Below are positions 51,651 through 61,712 of a DNA stretch of 64,000 nt, in pieces. Location of the stretch: positions 40,155-104,154 of the forward strand of contig NZ_JAFBEV010000009.1 in the NCBI RefSeq assembly GCF_016908935.1, written 5' to 3'. Made by a program: the position numbers and the translations under genes. Positions within the stretch are counted from its first letter, which is position 1. The number at the start of each line of letters is the position of its first letter. Below the pieces are notes generated by a model. That model did no database searches. It saw nothing but the letters and a program-made list of their open reading frames with translations, and was not told the DNA's origin. The DNA is from Sporolactobacillus spathodeae. Lineage in GTDB: Bacteria > Bacillota > Bacilli > Bacillales > Sporolactobacillaceae.

Positions 51651-51660
51651 TCTTATCTAT

Positions 51661-51954
51661 CTAGATTTGACAGTGAACAATAATCCCTTGCTCCGGATCA
51701 AGCGCCAAGCGGAGAGCAACCGCAAAAGGGTCCACCTGCATCTCTTGATCAAGCCAAAAACGGATGGCTTCAATCAAATTGGCTTCGACCAGTACTTGTT
51801 TTCTTCCCCTTGCATAAACTTCCGCTGAATAGCCATATTCATCGTCATAAAGTAATTCAACCTGAATATCCTCAGGTCTCAATTCCTTTTTTGTCGCTAT
51901 ATGCAGACAAACTGCATTGATTATTTCTTGTTCAGAAAGGATTATCTCTTCCAT
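51661..51954 (-). CDS. DUF2653 protein (YxcD-like)
   Basis: 97-residue soluble protein matching the YxcD/DUF2653 family: 'LSEQEIINAVCLHIATKKELRPEDIQVELLYDDEYGYSAEVYARGR' followed by 'QVLVEANLIEAIRFWLDQEM'. Function unknown. Its start overlaps the end of the upstream membrane protein gene by 13 bp, so the two are co-translated. Confidence 0.82.
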   Translation of the reverse strand: MEEIILSEQEIINAVCLHIATKKELRPEDIQVELLYDDEYGYSAEVYARGRKQVLVEANLIEAIRFWLDQEMQVDPFAVALRLALDPEQGIIVHCQI

Positions 51955-52376
51955 TTATCATTATCCTCCGCTCGTCGCCTTCCAGTAAAGCTGACGAACA
52001 GATAACGAACAAGTGCGATAATCGCCAAGATCGCCAGAAAATTGATTAAGAAACCGGCCATCATGCCGAATCCGCCAAAGTGAGAAAACATGCTGCCAAA
52101 GAGAAGCCCTGAAAGTCCACCGAAAATCATCCCACGCATAAAACTTCCGCCGAAGGAATTGCCGAAAGAACGTGTCGTTGCTTGACGTTCGGTACGTTGG
52201 ATCGTTTTATTCTTAAAGAAAGAATTCGTCCCAGTTCGCGTTGTTGAATGAAACGATCGGACGCCTGTTCGGTACCCCTTTGCATCGGCCTTTTGTTGCT
52301 GTGGCGCAGACAAGAAATTTCCCGCAGGTGTCAGAATCAGTGTTAATGCAAGAAAGGCAGCCATCAATTTTTTCAT
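51942..52376 (-). CDS. Exported Gly/Phe-rich membrane protein
   Basis: 144 residues: signal peptide 'MKKLMAAFLALTLILTPAGNFLSA', a Ser/Thr/Arg-rich extracytoplasmic segment (about 30-70), then 'FGGSFMRGMIFGGLSGLLFGSMFSHFGGFGMMAGFLINFLAILAIIALVRYLF' and a charged tail (RRRAEDNDKWKR). The glycine-rich double hairpin resembles the membrane part of Tim44-like bacterial proteins, but the Tim44 domain itself is missing. Function unknown; operon with the DUF2653 gene. Confidence 0.72.
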   Translation of the reverse strand: MKKLMAAFLALTLILTPAGNFLSAPQQQKADAKGYRTGVRSFHSTTRTGTNSFFKNKTIQRTERQATTRSFGNSFGGSFMRGMIFGGLSGLLFGSMFSHFGGFGMMAGFLINFLAILAIIALVRYLFVSFTGRRRAEDNDKWKR

Positions 52377-52446
52377 TTGTTCTCCTCCATATGGTTAAAT
52401 GAATCAGCCAACATACTTATACATACGAATGAACGCTGGATTCGTT

Positions 52447-53646
52447 TCATTTTCTGATCGCTTTTCTTTGGTGCAACTGATCAACAGCTTTGTGCAGTTG
52501 ATTCATTGCCTGACGTATCGTTGACAGTGGACACGCTAGGTTCATTCGTACAAATCCTGAACCTTCTGAACCGAATGTCACACCGGGATTCAGTGCCAGA
52601 TGGGCGTCTTCTACGAGCATGCGTTTCAAGCCACTGTCAGAAAGTCCGAGACGCCGACAATCTATCCAGGCAAGATACGTTCCCTCAAGTGGAGTCATGA
52701 CAAGCGATGGGCATTCGCTTTTCAAGTAATTTGAAACATATTCGGCGTTGCGCTGAATGGTGACAAGACATTGATCAAGCCACTCACTGCCATGCAGAAA
52801 AGCAGCTTCAGCAGCCGTTAAACCGAGTGTATTTGGTTCTGCTAAACTAAAGCGCTGCAATTGTTTCTGGTATTTTTCCCGTAATTCGGGATTGGCGATA
52901 AAGATAGTCGACATTTGAAGGCCAGCCAAATTGAATGTTTTACTCGGCGCCATGCAAACAATCCAGTAATCATCTGGCGCGATGCTGGCGAAAGGTAGGT
53001 GGCGATGACCAGGCAGAACCAAATCGCTGTGAATTTCATCAGCGACTACCAGAACATGATTCTCCCGTGCAAGCGTTGCAATACGAAGCAACTCCTGTTT
53101 CTCCCAAACACGGCCAACCGGGTTATGTGGTGAACACAGCAGCATCAATTTCACAGCTGGATCTGAAAGTTTATTTTTAAGATCATCGAAATCGATATGA
53201 TACCTACCGTTTTGATAGACGAGCGGGTTCAGGACGAGATCCCTCTGCTGATTCTTTGCCGTCTTAGAAAAAGGCGGATAAACCGGTGGCTGAATTAAAA
53301 GTTTATCACCTGGTTTTGTTAATGCATCAATAATCAAATTCAAAGCCGTAACAACGCCTGGACTGTGACATATCCATTTTGTGTCAACCGTCCAATCATG
53401 ACGCTCGCTCATCCATTTACGGACAGCGTTTAGATAGGTCTCTGTCCGGAACGTATAACCATAGACGCCATGCCTGACCCGTTCCGTCAGTGCCTGGGTC
53501 ACAGCTTTTGGAACAGCGAAGTCCATATCCGCGACCCAGAGCGGCAGCAAATCATTGCCGCCGAACAATTTGTCCGCTTGATCCCACTTTTCCGATGCCG
53601 TATGGCGACGGTTAATATTTTGTTTGAATACAGCCCCATCTTCCAT
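52447..53646 (-). CDS. patB: PatB/MalY-type C-S lyase (cystathionine beta-lyase)
   Basis: 399-residue fold-type I PLP enzyme: 'KWDQADKLFGGNDLLPLWVADMDFAVP' at the N-terminus is diagnostic for MalY/PatB, 'LCSPHNPVGRVW' and 'VVADEIHSDLVLPG' contribute to PLP binding and 'MAPSKTFNLAGLQMS' carries the PLP lysine. It cleaves the C-S bond of cystathionine or cysteine conjugates. ATG at 53646 follows GAGGGATG. Confidence 0.92.
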   Translation of the reverse strand: MEDGAVFKQNINRRHTASEKWDQADKLFGGNDLLPLWVADMDFAVPKAVTQALTERVRHGVYGYTFRTETYLNAVRKWMSERHDWTVDTKWICHSPGVVTALNLIIDALTKPGDKLLIQPPVYPPFSKTAKNQQRDLVLNPLVYQNGRYHIDFDDLKNKLSDPAVKLMLLCSPHNPVGRVWEKQELLRIATLARENHVLVVADEIHSDLVLPGHRHLPFASIAPDDYWIVCMAPSKTFNLAGLQMSTIFIANPELREKYQKQLQRFSLAEPNTLGLTAAEAAFLHGSEWLDQCLVTIQRNAEYVSNYLKSECPSLVMTPLEGTYLAWIDCRRLGLSDSGLKRMLVEDAHLALNPGVTFGSEGSGFVRMNLACPLSTIRQAMNQLHKAVDQLHQRKAIRK

Positions 53647-53675
53647 CCGCTCATCCCTCATTATTAAAAGTAGTT

Positions 53676-53708
53676 AAAATCGGGCAAAAAACGCCCGATC
53701 TTTTTTTA
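53676..53708. terminator. Small bidirectional hairpin upstream of patB
   Basis: ATCGGGC-AAAAAAC-GCCCGAT with TTTTTTT on the plus side and TTTTAAC on the minus side. On the minus strand it would end the thioredoxin-family gene before patB. Confidence 0.55.
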
Positions 53709-53784
53709 TCGAATGTGCTTTAGGCGTTCACTGGCCGCATAATGGACGGAAGCGCCCTTGGTCTAAATAATGGCTATTGACCAA

Positions 53785-54366
53785 TTAAACCAAATCGCAA
53801 GCTTCCGCCGGCATCCAATGTTTATCATGACCGTCCCATTTAATGCTGCATCCGACGGGATTCGTTAATGGGGTACTGATTGCCTTCCCATTCGTGAGTT
53901 CTTCAAGCGCACGCTCCAAATTGTTGATAGTCGCTAGCTGCGGCTGACGTGGGTTGTCTAGTTCACGCCCGGTATAAACCAGTTTGCGCGTTTCATCAAA
54001 GACAAAGAAATGTGGTGTCCGAAACGCGCCGTATGCTAATGCCACCTTTTGGCCTTGATCGCGCAGATATGGCCATGGAAAATGCTGCTCATCCATCTGC
54101 TGCACCATCTTATCGAATGAGTCTGCTGGATGCGTTGTCTCGCTGTTCGAATTAATCGCAATAAACTGAACGCCTTTACCGCTGTATTTTTCCGCGATCT
54201 GACGCGTCACCGGGTTTGATCCAACAACAAAGGGACAATGATTGCATGTAAAAAACACAACAAGTATCTTCGCTGAATCAAAATCATTTAGTTGATAGCT
54301 GTTTCCGTCAGTTGCTGGCAAGTCAAAATCTGGCGCCTTTTCGCCAATTTGTAATGTAAACGCCAT
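53785..54366 (-). CDS. Thioredoxin-family peroxiredoxin/ResA-like protein
   Basis: 193-residue protein: '[25 protein letters not shown]' and '[18 protein letters not shown]' (CxxC written CNHC), '[14 protein letters not shown]'. It belongs to the AhpC/TSA-Redoxin superfamily subgroup with the CxHCP active site. There is no signal peptide, so a cytoplasmic thiol redox role is likely. ATG at 54366 with AGGAGG 10 nt upstream. Confidence 0.85.
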   Translation of the reverse strand: MAFTLQIGEKAPDFDLPATDGNSYQLNDFDSAKILVVFFTCNHCPFVVGSNPVTRQIAEKYSGKGVQFIAINSNSETTHPADSFDKMVQQMDEQHFPWPYLRDQGQKVALAYGAFRTPHFFVFDETRKLVYTGRELDNPRQPQLATINNLERALEELTNGKAISTPLTNPVGCSIKWDGHDKHWMPAEACDLV

Positions 54367-54465
54367 TATAGAATAACCTCCTGAACTAATTTTATTTAAT
54401 GATACCACTGCAACAATTGAAAAAGAAAAAATCCGCTTCTCTTACCTTTAAAATAAATCAATCAA

Positions 54466-54495
54466 TTGACTTCAATTCAGATCATGTCATATAAT
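54466..54495 (+). promoter_or_regulatory. Promoter of the T-box-proBA transcript
   Basis: TTGACT (54466-54471), an 18-nt spacer and a perfect TATAAT (54490-54495). Confidence 0.7.
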
Positions 54496-54502
54496 ACTAT
54501 TA

Positions 54503-54742
54503 CTATAATGAGTGTGTTGAGAGGAATCAGTAACTAAGAATGAGCGTCAGAGAACGGCATCCATTGGCTGAAAGATGCCGTCGTCCCCATCTTGGTGAAC
54601 CTGTCCTTGAGCCGTCCGGAGAAAAACGGACCGTTGCCCTTACGTTATGAGGGTTTGAGCGAGCGCTAACTTCTTCGCGCTAACAAAGGTGGTACCGCGG
54701 GTCCGTCAAAGCCCCGTCCTTTATAAAGGACGGGGCTTTTTT
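54503..54742 (+). ncRNA. T-box leader of proBA (probably tRNA-Pro)
   Basis: The 14-base core of the T-box is present as AAAGGTGGTACCGCGG at 54685-54700. It is followed by a terminator, AAAGCCCCGTCCTT/AAGGACGGGGCTTTTTT (54708-54742). Upstream lies a long Stem I region with the hairpin GGCATC...GATGCC. On its 3' side GAA-CCT-GTCC offers CCT (54600-54602), a proline codon, as specifier. Uncharged tRNA-Pro would favour the antiterminator and turn on proline synthesis. The T-box itself is certain; the specifier assignment is inferred from position and the downstream genes. Confidence 0.92.
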
Positions 54743-54790
54743 GTACACAAAAATCAGATCAACACGCTCGATGAAGGGATTCTTCAATGG

Positions 54791-55933
54791 ATGAAAATGA
54801 AGCGGATTGTTGTAAAAATCGGTAGCAGTTCCCTGACTGACGCACGCGGACAACTAGATGAAATAAAATTAAACGAACATGTTGCAGCCATTGCTCGATT
54901 GAAGGCTTGCGGCTACGAAGTTGCCCTCGTCTCTTCCGGTGCCGTCGCCGCCGGTTATAGTGGCCTCGGCTATCCGTCACGACCCGTGACACTTGCAGGC
55001 AAGCAGGCAGCCGCTGCTGTCGGTCAAGTTGAATTACTCAATTTCTATGCGAAGTCCTTCCGCCAATACGGGCTGACCATTGCTCAGTTACTGCTCGCTC
55101 GCCAGGATTTTGAACGCCGCGAACAGATGAGCCATGCCTATTCGACGCTAACCGAACTCCTTCGCCGCTCAGTAATCCCGATAATTAACGAAAATGATTC
55201 GGTTTCTCTGGAAGAATTGACATTTGGTGACAATGATATGCTGTCAGCGCTGGTCAGTGGTTTGATACATGCTGATTTTCTTGCCATTCTTACGGATGTC
55301 AACGGACTCTATGATAAAAATCCAAATCTTTTTCCTGAAGCCAAGCGTTATAACTTTCTCGAGCAGCTACCGGAAACGCTTCTTGAATCGACAAGCAGCG
55401 CATCGGGTTCAAAAGTCGGAACCGGCGGCATGAAATCCAAACTAATGGCCGCTGAGACCGCGCTGTCGTTAGGGGTCCGTATTTTTATTGGCAAGGGAAT
55501 GGGGACTGAGAAACTAATGCAAATCATTAATGGCCAAGGAGACGGAACGTATATTGGATCGGGCGTGCGGCACCCATCCTTGAAAGTCGCCAAACAATGG
55601 ATCGCACTGCATTCGCAGGTCTCAGGAAAAATTGAAGTCGACGATGGTGCCGCCAAAGCATTGATGCATGATGGCAAAAGCTTGCTTCCCGCCGGAATTC
55701 GCAGCATCAGTGGTCAGTTTTCCGCCGGAGAAGTGATTCAGATCGTCGATCAGAATCATAAAGTGCTCGGTAAAGGCCAGGTCAATTATTCATCGCTGCA
55801 GCTCAATCAAATCAAACGGATGCCAAGTGAACTTGCCATGAACCAAATAAAAGGCGGTCATCCGGAGGTTGTCCATCGCGATAATTGGGTACCGTGGACA
55901 GCAATCGTTCGCGTGCCGCGCGGAAGGAGATAA
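54791..55933 (+). CDS. proB: Glutamate 5-kinase
   Basis: 380-residue kinase: amino acid kinase domain ('[13 protein letters not shown]', '[20 protein letters not shown]', '[25 protein letters not shown]', '[16 protein letters not shown]') and a C-terminal PUA domain (about 285-375). First step of proline synthesis. ATG 54791 is the first start that avoids the T-box terminator; AAGGGA is about 11 nt upstream. proA follows within 10 bp. Confidence 0.95.
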   Translation: MKMKRIVVKIGSSSLTDARGQLDEIKLNEHVAAIARLKACGYEVALVSSGAVAAGYSGLGYPSRPVTLAGKQAAAAVGQVELLNFYAKSFRQYGLTIAQLLLARQDFERREQMSHAYSTLTELLRRSVIPIINENDSVSLEELTFGDNDMLSALVSGLIHADFLAILTDVNGLYDKNPNLFPEAKRYNFLEQLPETLLESTSSASGSKVGTGGMKSKLMAAETALSLGVRIFIGKGMGTEKLMQIINGQGDGTYIGSGVRHPSLKVAKQWIALHSQVSGKIEVDDGAAKALMHDGKSLLPAGIRSISGQFSAGEVIQIVDQNHKVLGKGQVNYSSLQLNQIKRMPSELAMNQIKGGHPEVVHRDNWVPWTAIVRVPRGRR

Positions 55934-55940
55934 GGTGAAA

Positions 55941-57206
55941 ATGAAAAAAATAATTATTGAGGATGAACTGATTGCTAAAGCAGAAAAGGTCAGGCAAGCT
56001 TCAGCTCAAATACAACTAAAAAGCACAGCACAGAAAAACCGTGCATTGACGATTATTGCGAATCATCTGCTAAGCGAATCGGAACAAATCCTTGCAGCCA
56101 ACCAGAAAGACATCGCAATCGCGCGTCAACAGGGAATGAATCAGTCTCTGATTGATCGTCTGCTGCTGACGCCTGAACGGATCCAAGGTATGAGTAACGG
56201 ATTGAAACAATTAACCGCGCTTCATGACCCAATCGGTGATACATTAGAGCAATGGACACGTCCGAACGGGCTCATTATCCAAAAAACACGTGTACCGCTA
56301 GGTGTCGTTGGCATGGTGTATGAAGCACGACCGAATGTTACAGTCGATGCAGCGGGACTCTGCCTGAAAACAGGCAATGCGGTTTATCTGCGCGGCAGTT
56401 CCTCGGCTCTTGAATCCAATAAAGCGCTAGTTGCCGTGATTCATCACGCCTTGCAAGCGTCGGATCTGCCGGTTGCAAGCGTCATGTTGCTTGAAGATAC
56501 GCGCCACGACACTGCCGATCGTTTTTTTCATCTGAACGGCTATCTAGATGTTCTGATCCCGCGAGGAAGCAAGCGACTGATTCAAACAGTCGTTCAAAAA
56601 GCAAGTGTTCCCGTTCTGGAAACCGGTGCGGGAAACTGTCACCTGTTTATCGATGCCTCAGCTCAGCCAGACATGGCCCTATCAATCGCATTGAACGCCA
56701 AAACACAGCGTCCATCCGTTTGCAATACGATTGAAACCATCATCATTCATGAAAAATGGCTTGCGGAACACGGCGACGTGCTGATCCAGTCATTGACCGA
56801 TGCCGGTGTCGAATGTCGCATTGATCCAAGCGCTGCCCCACTCTTTCCAGATCTCCCGGTGGCAGATGCTAATGACTGGGCAACGGAATACCTTGATAAA
56901 ATTATTGCCATCAAAATTGTTACAGATGTCAACGAAGCGATTCGCCACATCAATCGATACAGTACGCGTCATTCGGAGGCGATTATCACGGAAAATCAGC
57001 AAAATGTCCGCCTGTTTTTCCAAAGCGTGGATGCCTCAACGCTTTACCATAACGCCTCCACCCGTTTTACCGACGGCGAAATGTTCGGATTTGGTGCTGA
57101 AATTGGCATTAGCACGCAAAAGCTCCATGCCCGCGGACCTATGGGGCTGAACGCGTTAACAACGATTAAATATTTAGTTGAAGGCAACGGCCAAATCCGC
57201 AACTAA
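55941..57206 (+). CDS. proA: Gamma-glutamyl phosphate reductase
   Basis: 421-residue aldehyde dehydrogenase-fold enzyme: '[37 protein letters not shown]', catalytic Cys region '[16 protein letters not shown]' and '[22 protein letters not shown]'. It reduces gamma-glutamyl phosphate with NADPH. A GTG at 55935, 5 nt after AAGGAG, is an alternative start two codons earlier. Confidence 0.95.
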   Translation: MKKIIIEDELIAKAEKVRQASAQIQLKSTAQKNRALTIIANHLLSESEQILAANQKDIAIARQQGMNQSLIDRLLLTPERIQGMSNGLKQLTALHDPIGDTLEQWTRPNGLIIQKTRVPLGVVGMVYEARPNVTVDAAGLCLKTGNAVYLRGSSSALESNKALVAVIHHALQASDLPVASVMLLEDTRHDTADRFFHLNGYLDVLIPRGSKRLIQTVVQKASVPVLETGAGNCHLFIDASAQPDMALSIALNAKTQRPSVCNTIETIIIHEKWLAEHGDVLIQSLTDAGVECRIDPSAAPLFPDLPVADANDWATEYLDKIIAIKIVTDVNEAIRHINRYSTRHSEAIITENQQNVRLFFQSVDASTLYHNASTRFTDGEMFGFGAEIGISTQKLHARGPMGLNALTTIKYLVEGNGQIRN

Positions 57207-57236
57207 TCATTGGCGTATTAAAAAAAAGCTCTGTTT

Positions 57237-57365
57237 AAATTTAATGTTGTTTTTCTGACCCAAAAGCAATGTGTGAGACGCCTGCTGGAACAGCGTGCCG
57301 GCGAGACCCCGCAGATTTTTGCCTGTACGCGGAGGCTCGCAGGTAGCGCCCGCGGCTAGCGAATA
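57237..57365 (-). repeat. Dispersed intergenic repeat, copy K (reverse, tail type II)
   Basis: Read on the minus strand: GCTAGCCGCGGGCGCTACC, CTGCGGGGTCTCGCCGG, CAGGCGTCTCACACATTGC and the tail CAGAAAAACAACATTAAAT, as in the copy at 15246. A second fragment of the same tail lies at about 57425-57480. No gene in 57207-57595. Confidence 0.75.
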
Positions 57366-57511
57366 CATGGTAATAAACGATTAAAGACAACAAAATATAT
57401 TAATAAAGCCCAAAAAAGCCATACTTCCATTTCATGTTGTTTCTCTGATAAGCGATAATATGTAAGGCGTCTCAGTTATTAAAACTTGGGGCGCTTTTTT
57501 AGCAGAGAATG

Positions 57512-57557
57512 AAAGCGGCAGAAGAATCTCTTATCTTTGAGATTCCCCTGCCGCTTC
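57512..57557. terminator. Hairpin after lutC
   Basis: AAGCGGCAG-AA-GAATCTC / GAGATTC-CC-CTGCCGCTT, 16 paired bases with a 2x2 internal loop, but only a weak T-rich tail (TTCATTCT) on the minus strand. Confidence 0.55.
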
Positions 57558-57595
57558 ATCAAATATAGCCTTCCATCCCGATCACTCGAGATAGT

Positions 57596-58297
57596 TTAGC
57601 GATCATTAATAATCAAATAAGCTACTTTTACCGGCCCGTGAACACCAACAACGAGCCGCATTTCAATATCGGCGCTATTGCTTGGCCCAGAGATAAAGTT
57701 GATGTATGGAGCCGGGCTTTCATCTGCATCTACCTGCTTCTGAACAAGCGCCATCGCTTGAGTCAGTCGCGGCACAATCGTGCTTTTAGGCACGAGAACG
57801 ATTGACGTCACCGGGAGCAAGCTGACGCTTCGCGCTTTATCCTTATCATTGAACAGACCAGCTGTCGCCGATTCAGCCAGCATCACGTCGCAAATCGAAA
57901 GGCCAATATTTGCATGAGCCGCCAAATCGATATTTTCATGACCTTTCAAAGTATCCCAAATAGCTACATGGCGCGCTTCTAACACATCCGATAGTCCCCA
58001 TTCACTAAAGCGCTTATCAGACGTTGCAAGAATCGCTCCCCCGCCATAACTATCGATCAGGTGGTTCAAACTTTCCGCCAAATCAGCACTATTCGTTTCT
58101 ACTACTTGAGTGTGGATCGATTCACTGGCTTTTTTGATAATTTCAACCAACTGTTCCGGCGTTTTATTTTCATAAACTGCCCACTGCGGTTGATGTTTCC
58201 ATTCGGGTGTAGTGACCGCTTCACCTGCAGCATGCCCTAATTTCTGGGCAATCGTCTCAAGAAATTGATCGCGATTCTCAATCGTTCCGTTGCTCAT
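57596..58297 (-). CDS. lutC: Lactate utilization protein C
   Basis: 233-residue LUD-domain protein (LutC/YkgG): '[44 protein letters not shown]' and '[23 protein letters not shown]' are diagnostic. With LutA and LutB it forms the iron-sulfur complex oxidising L-lactate to pyruvate. It starts 4 bp inside the end of lutB. The gene uses an ATG at 58297. Confidence 0.94.
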   Translation of the reverse strand: MSNGTIENRDQFLETIAQKLGHAAGEAVTTPEWKHQPQWAVYENKTPEQLVEIIKKASESIHTQVVETNSADLAESLNHLIDSYGGGAILATSDKRFSEWGLSDVLEARHVAIWDTLKGHENIDLAAHANIGLSICDVMLAESATAGLFNDKDKARSVSLLPVTSIVLVPKSTIVPRLTQAMALVQKQVDADESPAPYINFISGPSNSADIEMRLVVGVHGPVKVAYLIINDR

Positions 58298-59769
58298 TTT
58301 GCTTCACTCCTCGAACCATCTGCATTCACGGTTGTCGGTGGATTACCGGCTTCTGCTTGATGCTTTTTGAACCATTCTCTGAAATTTTCTTTGCTTGGGG
58401 CTGGAAGATCACGTCCATGTGTCCAGGGTTTCATGGGACCGGGTCCTTTGGAAATCGAACCATCGTGTACAAGCGGTTTTAAAAAGATCGGTGCCATTTT
58501 CATACCTGCTTTAAAAAGGAATGGCGACTTCGCACCAATTCCAAACGCCTTCATCGCGATTTTTTCTCCTGTCTGCGGATGACCGGCACCAGCCACATAC
58601 TTCTGGCGATGCTTGATTAAAAGTTCATGAAGCGGTATCCGCACGGGGCAGGCTTCTGTACAGGCAGCGCATAGACTGGACGCATAAGGCAACTTGCCAT
58701 ATTCTTTATAACCACCAAGAATTGGTGACAGAACCGCCCCAATTGGTCCTGGATAAATGGAACCGTATGCGTGACCGCCGATGTGACGGTAAACAGGGCA
58801 GACATTGAGACAAGCCGCGCAGCGGATGCACTGCAGAGCCGGCTGAAACTCTGTGCCGAGCGCCCTGCTCCGACCCGCATCGACAATAACAAGATGAAAA
58901 TCTTTCGGACCGTCAACCGTATCCGTTTGGTCAGCAGGCGTGATGTCTGTGACATAAGTTGTCAGACGCTGTCCGACTGAACTTCGGCAGAGCAGAGTCA
59001 CAAGTACATCAAGTTCTTTCCATGAAGGTACCAGACGCTCCATGCCCATAACCGTAATCTGTGTTTCCGGATAGCTCGTCACCATGTTCGCGTTTCCCTC
59101 ATTCGTGACAAGGCAAATGCTGCCTGTATCTGCGACCGCAAAATTACAGCCAGTAATCCCGACATCCGCATGCAGAAATTTCTCACGTAATGTTTTCCGA
59201 GCAAATGCTGCAAGTTCTTTCGGCTCATCCGATCCACTGTAACCTAACTTTTGAAAAGCTTCACGAACTTTCCGCCGATCCTTATGCACGGAAGGAACGA
59301 CAATATGCGACGGTCTGTCCTTATCAACCTGAAGAATAAATTCGGCAAGGTCCGTTTCCAAAACATCGCAACCTTCCGCCTCAAGTGCTTCATTCAGGCT
59401 TATTTCTTCGGTAACCATCGATTTTGATTTCACAATATTTTTCGCATTTTTACTGCGGACAATTTTTCGCACGTAATTCTGGGCTTCTTCAACCGTCTGG
59501 GCGAAATAGACATGGCCACCTCGAGCAGCAAAATTATCGCTTAATTGTTTTAAGTAATAGTCAAGATGATTCAAGGTAAACTGGCGGATTTCTTCACCAG
59601 CCCTGCGCCATTCCTCCCAGTCGCCCAATGTTTCATCGCCGACCGTGGCCTTAAGCTTTTTCTCACGCAATCCATCCTGCGCCGAAGAGACGGCGTTCAC
59701 CATATACGTATTACTGATGGCTTTATCGACGCCTTCAAAGAACGGTAGATTTCCGACTTTCATTGGCAT
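58294..59769 (-). CDS. lutB: Lactate utilization protein B (iron-sulfur)
   Basis: 491-residue protein: LUD domain (about 60-290, '[25 protein letters not shown]') followed by two 4Fe-4S motifs '[31 protein letters not shown]' and '[22 protein letters not shown]'. Electron-transfer subunit of the lactate-oxidising complex. ATG at 59769 with GGAGGCGG; it overlaps the end of lutA by 35 bp. Confidence 0.94.
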   Translation of the reverse strand: MPMKVGNLPFFEGVDKAISNTYMVNAVSSAQDGLREKKLKATVGDETLGDWEEWRRAGEEIRQFTLNHLDYYLKQLSDNFAARGGHVYFAQTVEEAQNYVRKIVRSKNAKNIVKSKSMVTEEISLNEALEAEGCDVLETDLAEFILQVDKDRPSHIVVPSVHKDRRKVREAFQKLGYSGSDEPKELAAFARKTLREKFLHADVGITGCNFAVADTGSICLVTNEGNANMVTSYPETQITVMGMERLVPSWKELDVLVTLLCRSSVGQRLTTYVTDITPADQTDTVDGPKDFHLVIVDAGRSRALGTEFQPALQCIRCAACLNVCPVYRHIGGHAYGSIYPGPIGAVLSPILGGYKEYGKLPYASSLCAACTEACPVRIPLHELLIKHRQKYVAGAGHPQTGEKIAMKAFGIGAKSPFLFKAGMKMAPIFLKPLVHDGSISKGPGPMKPWTHGRDLPAPSKENFREWFKKHQAEAGNPPTTVNADGSRSEAK

Positions 59770-60505
59770 GATGCGCCGCCTCCTCTTCCTGATGGCTGTT
59801 TAATATTTGTGCAATATGCATGACTTTAACCGGTTTGCCAAGTCTGCGCATCCGGCCGCCGATATTCATCAGACAACTTGCATCAGCGCCAACCAAGACT
59901 TCTGCTTTCGTTTCCTCAATATGACGGATTTTTTCATCAACCATTTGTTCGGAAATCGGCGTCATTTTCACTGAGAACGTGCCACCGAAGCCGCAGCAGT
60001 CATAGTTATTTGGCAATTTAACCAATTCAAGTCCTTTAACGTGACTGAGCAAACGATAATGTGAATCGCGCTCGCCAAGCAATCGTGTCATGTGACAGGA
60101 AGTATGCAACGTCACACGTGCGTGGAATTCAGCGCCGACATCTTCTACACCAAGCACATTGACGATAAACGACGTGAATTCGTATGTTTTTTCAGCAATT
60201 CGTTTTGCGCGCTCCGCCCATTCCGGTTCATCTGCAAATATTTTCGGATATTCGCGAAACATGGATGTGCAGGAACCTGATGGAGAAACAATATAATCCG
60301 CATTTTCGAATGTTTCTATCATATGCTTTGCAGGACCTATGGACTCTTTTTTATAACCGCTGTTATAAGATGGCTGTCCGCAACAAATTTGTCCTTCTGG
60401 AACGTCCACCTCACAACCGAGTCGTTCAAGAACTTCTGTGGTATCTTTCAAGACATCAACATAGAAAAGTTCACCTAAACAGGTCGTGAATAATGATACC
60501 TTCAT
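59735..60505 (-). CDS. lutA: Lactate utilization protein A (CCG-domain oxidoreductase)
   Basis: 256-residue protein with two CCG cysteine-rich domains: '[17 protein letters not shown]' and '[15 protein letters not shown]', the type that ligates iron-sulfur clusters in GlpC/HdrB-like proteins. First gene of lutABC. ATG 60505 begins the family N-terminus [11 protein letters not shown] dyad ATCAG-GTGAT-CTGAT at 60571-60585 upstream may be the LutR operator. Confidence 0.93.
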   Translation of the reverse strand: MKVSLFTTCLGELFYVDVLKDTTEVLERLGCEVDVPEGQICCGQPSYNSGYKKESIGPAKHMIETFENADYIVSPSGSCTSMFREYPKIFADEPEWAERAKRIAEKTYEFTSFIVNVLGVEDVGAEFHARVTLHTSCHMTRLLGERDSHYRLLSHVKGLELVKLPNNYDCCGFGGTFSVKMTPISEQMVDEKIRHIEETKAEVLVGADASCLMNIGGRMRRLGKPVKVMHIAQILNSHQEEEAAHHANESRKSTVL

Positions 60506-60570
60506 AAAAGTCATCTTCTTTCCCAAAATTAACGAGTCACAGAGATTATCAAAAAAGCATTGGCTAATAC

Positions 60571-60585
60571 ATCAGGTGATCTGAT
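60571..60585. promoter_or_regulatory. Dyad upstream of lutA, candidate GntR-type operator
   Basis: ATCAG-GTGAT-CTGAT, 5-bp arms, 66 bp upstream of lutA. Proposed as the LutR site only because of position and the FadR-type symmetry. Confidence 0.3.
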
Positions 60586-60699
60586 CTATTTCCTTTGCAG
60601 ACACAATTCTATCACACATCAATCACACTTTGTACACTTTAATGCCATATTTTTGTCATTTTTTATTTTTTATGCTCATGGCCTCTCTCTTCATGCGAC

Positions 60700-60870
60700 A
60701 TTGGTCTACTCATTCTTTTTAACAGCACTCGCGCTTTGACTTCTCGTTGCCATGGATGCCGTGCATCTCCTCGAACAGGCTAGAAGCTGCGGGGGCACAC
60801 TTTGCTCGCTTTTCGCGTAAGTGCTCCAGAGCACTTCGCTGCATTTTGCAAAATCAATTTCATTTTTCTC
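60700..60870 (+). repeat. Dispersed intergenic repeat, copy L (diverged)
   Basis: CGCGCTTTGACTTCTCGTTGCC, GTGCATCTCCTCGAACAGGC, AGCTGCGGGGGCACACTTTG, GCACTTCGCTGCATTTTGC: the order of family segments is kept but sequence is diverged. It fills most of the lutA-lutR gap. Confidence 0.65.
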
Positions 60871-60877
60871 AACTTGT

Positions 60878-60921
60878 AAAAAAGGCAAATCTACCTTGAA
60901 TACCAGCAGATCATGCCTTTT
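60878..60921 (-). terminator. Terminator after lutR
   Basis: Minus strand AAAAGGCA/TGCCTTTT 8-bp stem merging into a run of T. It separates the regulator from lutABC. Confidence 0.7.
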
Positions 60922-60926
60922 AAACG

Positions 60927-61655
60927 TCAATCAGATTGTTTAATAATTTGCCGGACAGAAGCTAGATGATCCAACATCGCTTGCCTTGCCCGATCAGGGA
61001 CGCCTTCAGCAATTGCATCAACGATCATTCTATGCTCTTGATACATTTTCTTGATCGCTGAATCTTGCGAATAGATCCAGATTCTTCTTGTCTCTCGCAT
61101 TAATTCTGCAATCGCTTCGGAGACACTAGCCATAAGCTGAGCAAGTAGACGATTGCCTGAGGCACGAGCGACAGCCAGATGAAATGCCAAATCTGCCTCC
61201 TCGCCTATTGACGCGTCTTCTTTAACCTCTTTCATCGAATCAAGAGCCTTAAAGATTTCTTGAATTAAAACAGAATCTTTGCTCGTTGCGGCCCGTCTTG
61301 CCGCTTCACTTTCCAATAATTCGCGAACGTCGAGCAAATCATCGATATCGCGTTCTTCCATCAGAATTCCGGTAGAAAGATATTTTGAAAAAGTTTCCGG
61401 TGAAAAGGAGCGAATATACGTACCTTCACCCTGCCGCATGTCAATCAGTCCCATCGCCCGCAAAGCACTGAGTGCTTCCCTTACAGCTGAGCGTCCAACG
61501 CCGAATTGTGCGGCCAAATCACCGACTGGAGCTACACGATCCCCTGGTTTTAATTCACCTGAACGAATCATCGCCATCAGTGCATCAGCAATTTTCTCAT
61601 ACATCTTTTTATTATTTATCGGTTCAATTGGCAAATGACTCACTCCGTCTTTCAT
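60927..61655 (-). CDS. lutR: GntR/FadR-family regulator, LutR type
   Basis: 242-residue repressor: N-terminal winged helix 'LMAMIRSGELKPGDRVAPVGDLAAQFGVGRSAVREALSALRAMGLIDMRQGEGTYIR' and a C-terminal FCD domain with metal/effector residues ('DVRELLESEAARRAA', 'DLAFHLAVARASGN', 'EHRMIVDAI'). Its place between lctP and lutABC marks it as the lactate-responsive LutR/LldR. It follows lctP by 57 bp. Confidence 0.88.
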   Translation of the reverse strand: MKDGVSHLPIEPINNKKMYEKIADALMAMIRSGELKPGDRVAPVGDLAAQFGVGRSAVREALSALRAMGLIDMRQGEGTYIRSFSPETFSKYLSTGILMEERDIDDLLDVRELLESEAARRAATSKDSVLIQEIFKALDSMKEVKEDASIGEEADLAFHLAVARASGNRLLAQLMASVSEAIAELMRETRRIWIYSQDSAIKKMYQEHRMIVDAIAEGVPDRARQAMLDHLASVRQIIKQSD

Positions 61656-61712
61656 GTTCTTCTTTTATTTTACATTTAATCCGGAGCAGGTACCAAGATA
61701 TTTTATTCCGTG

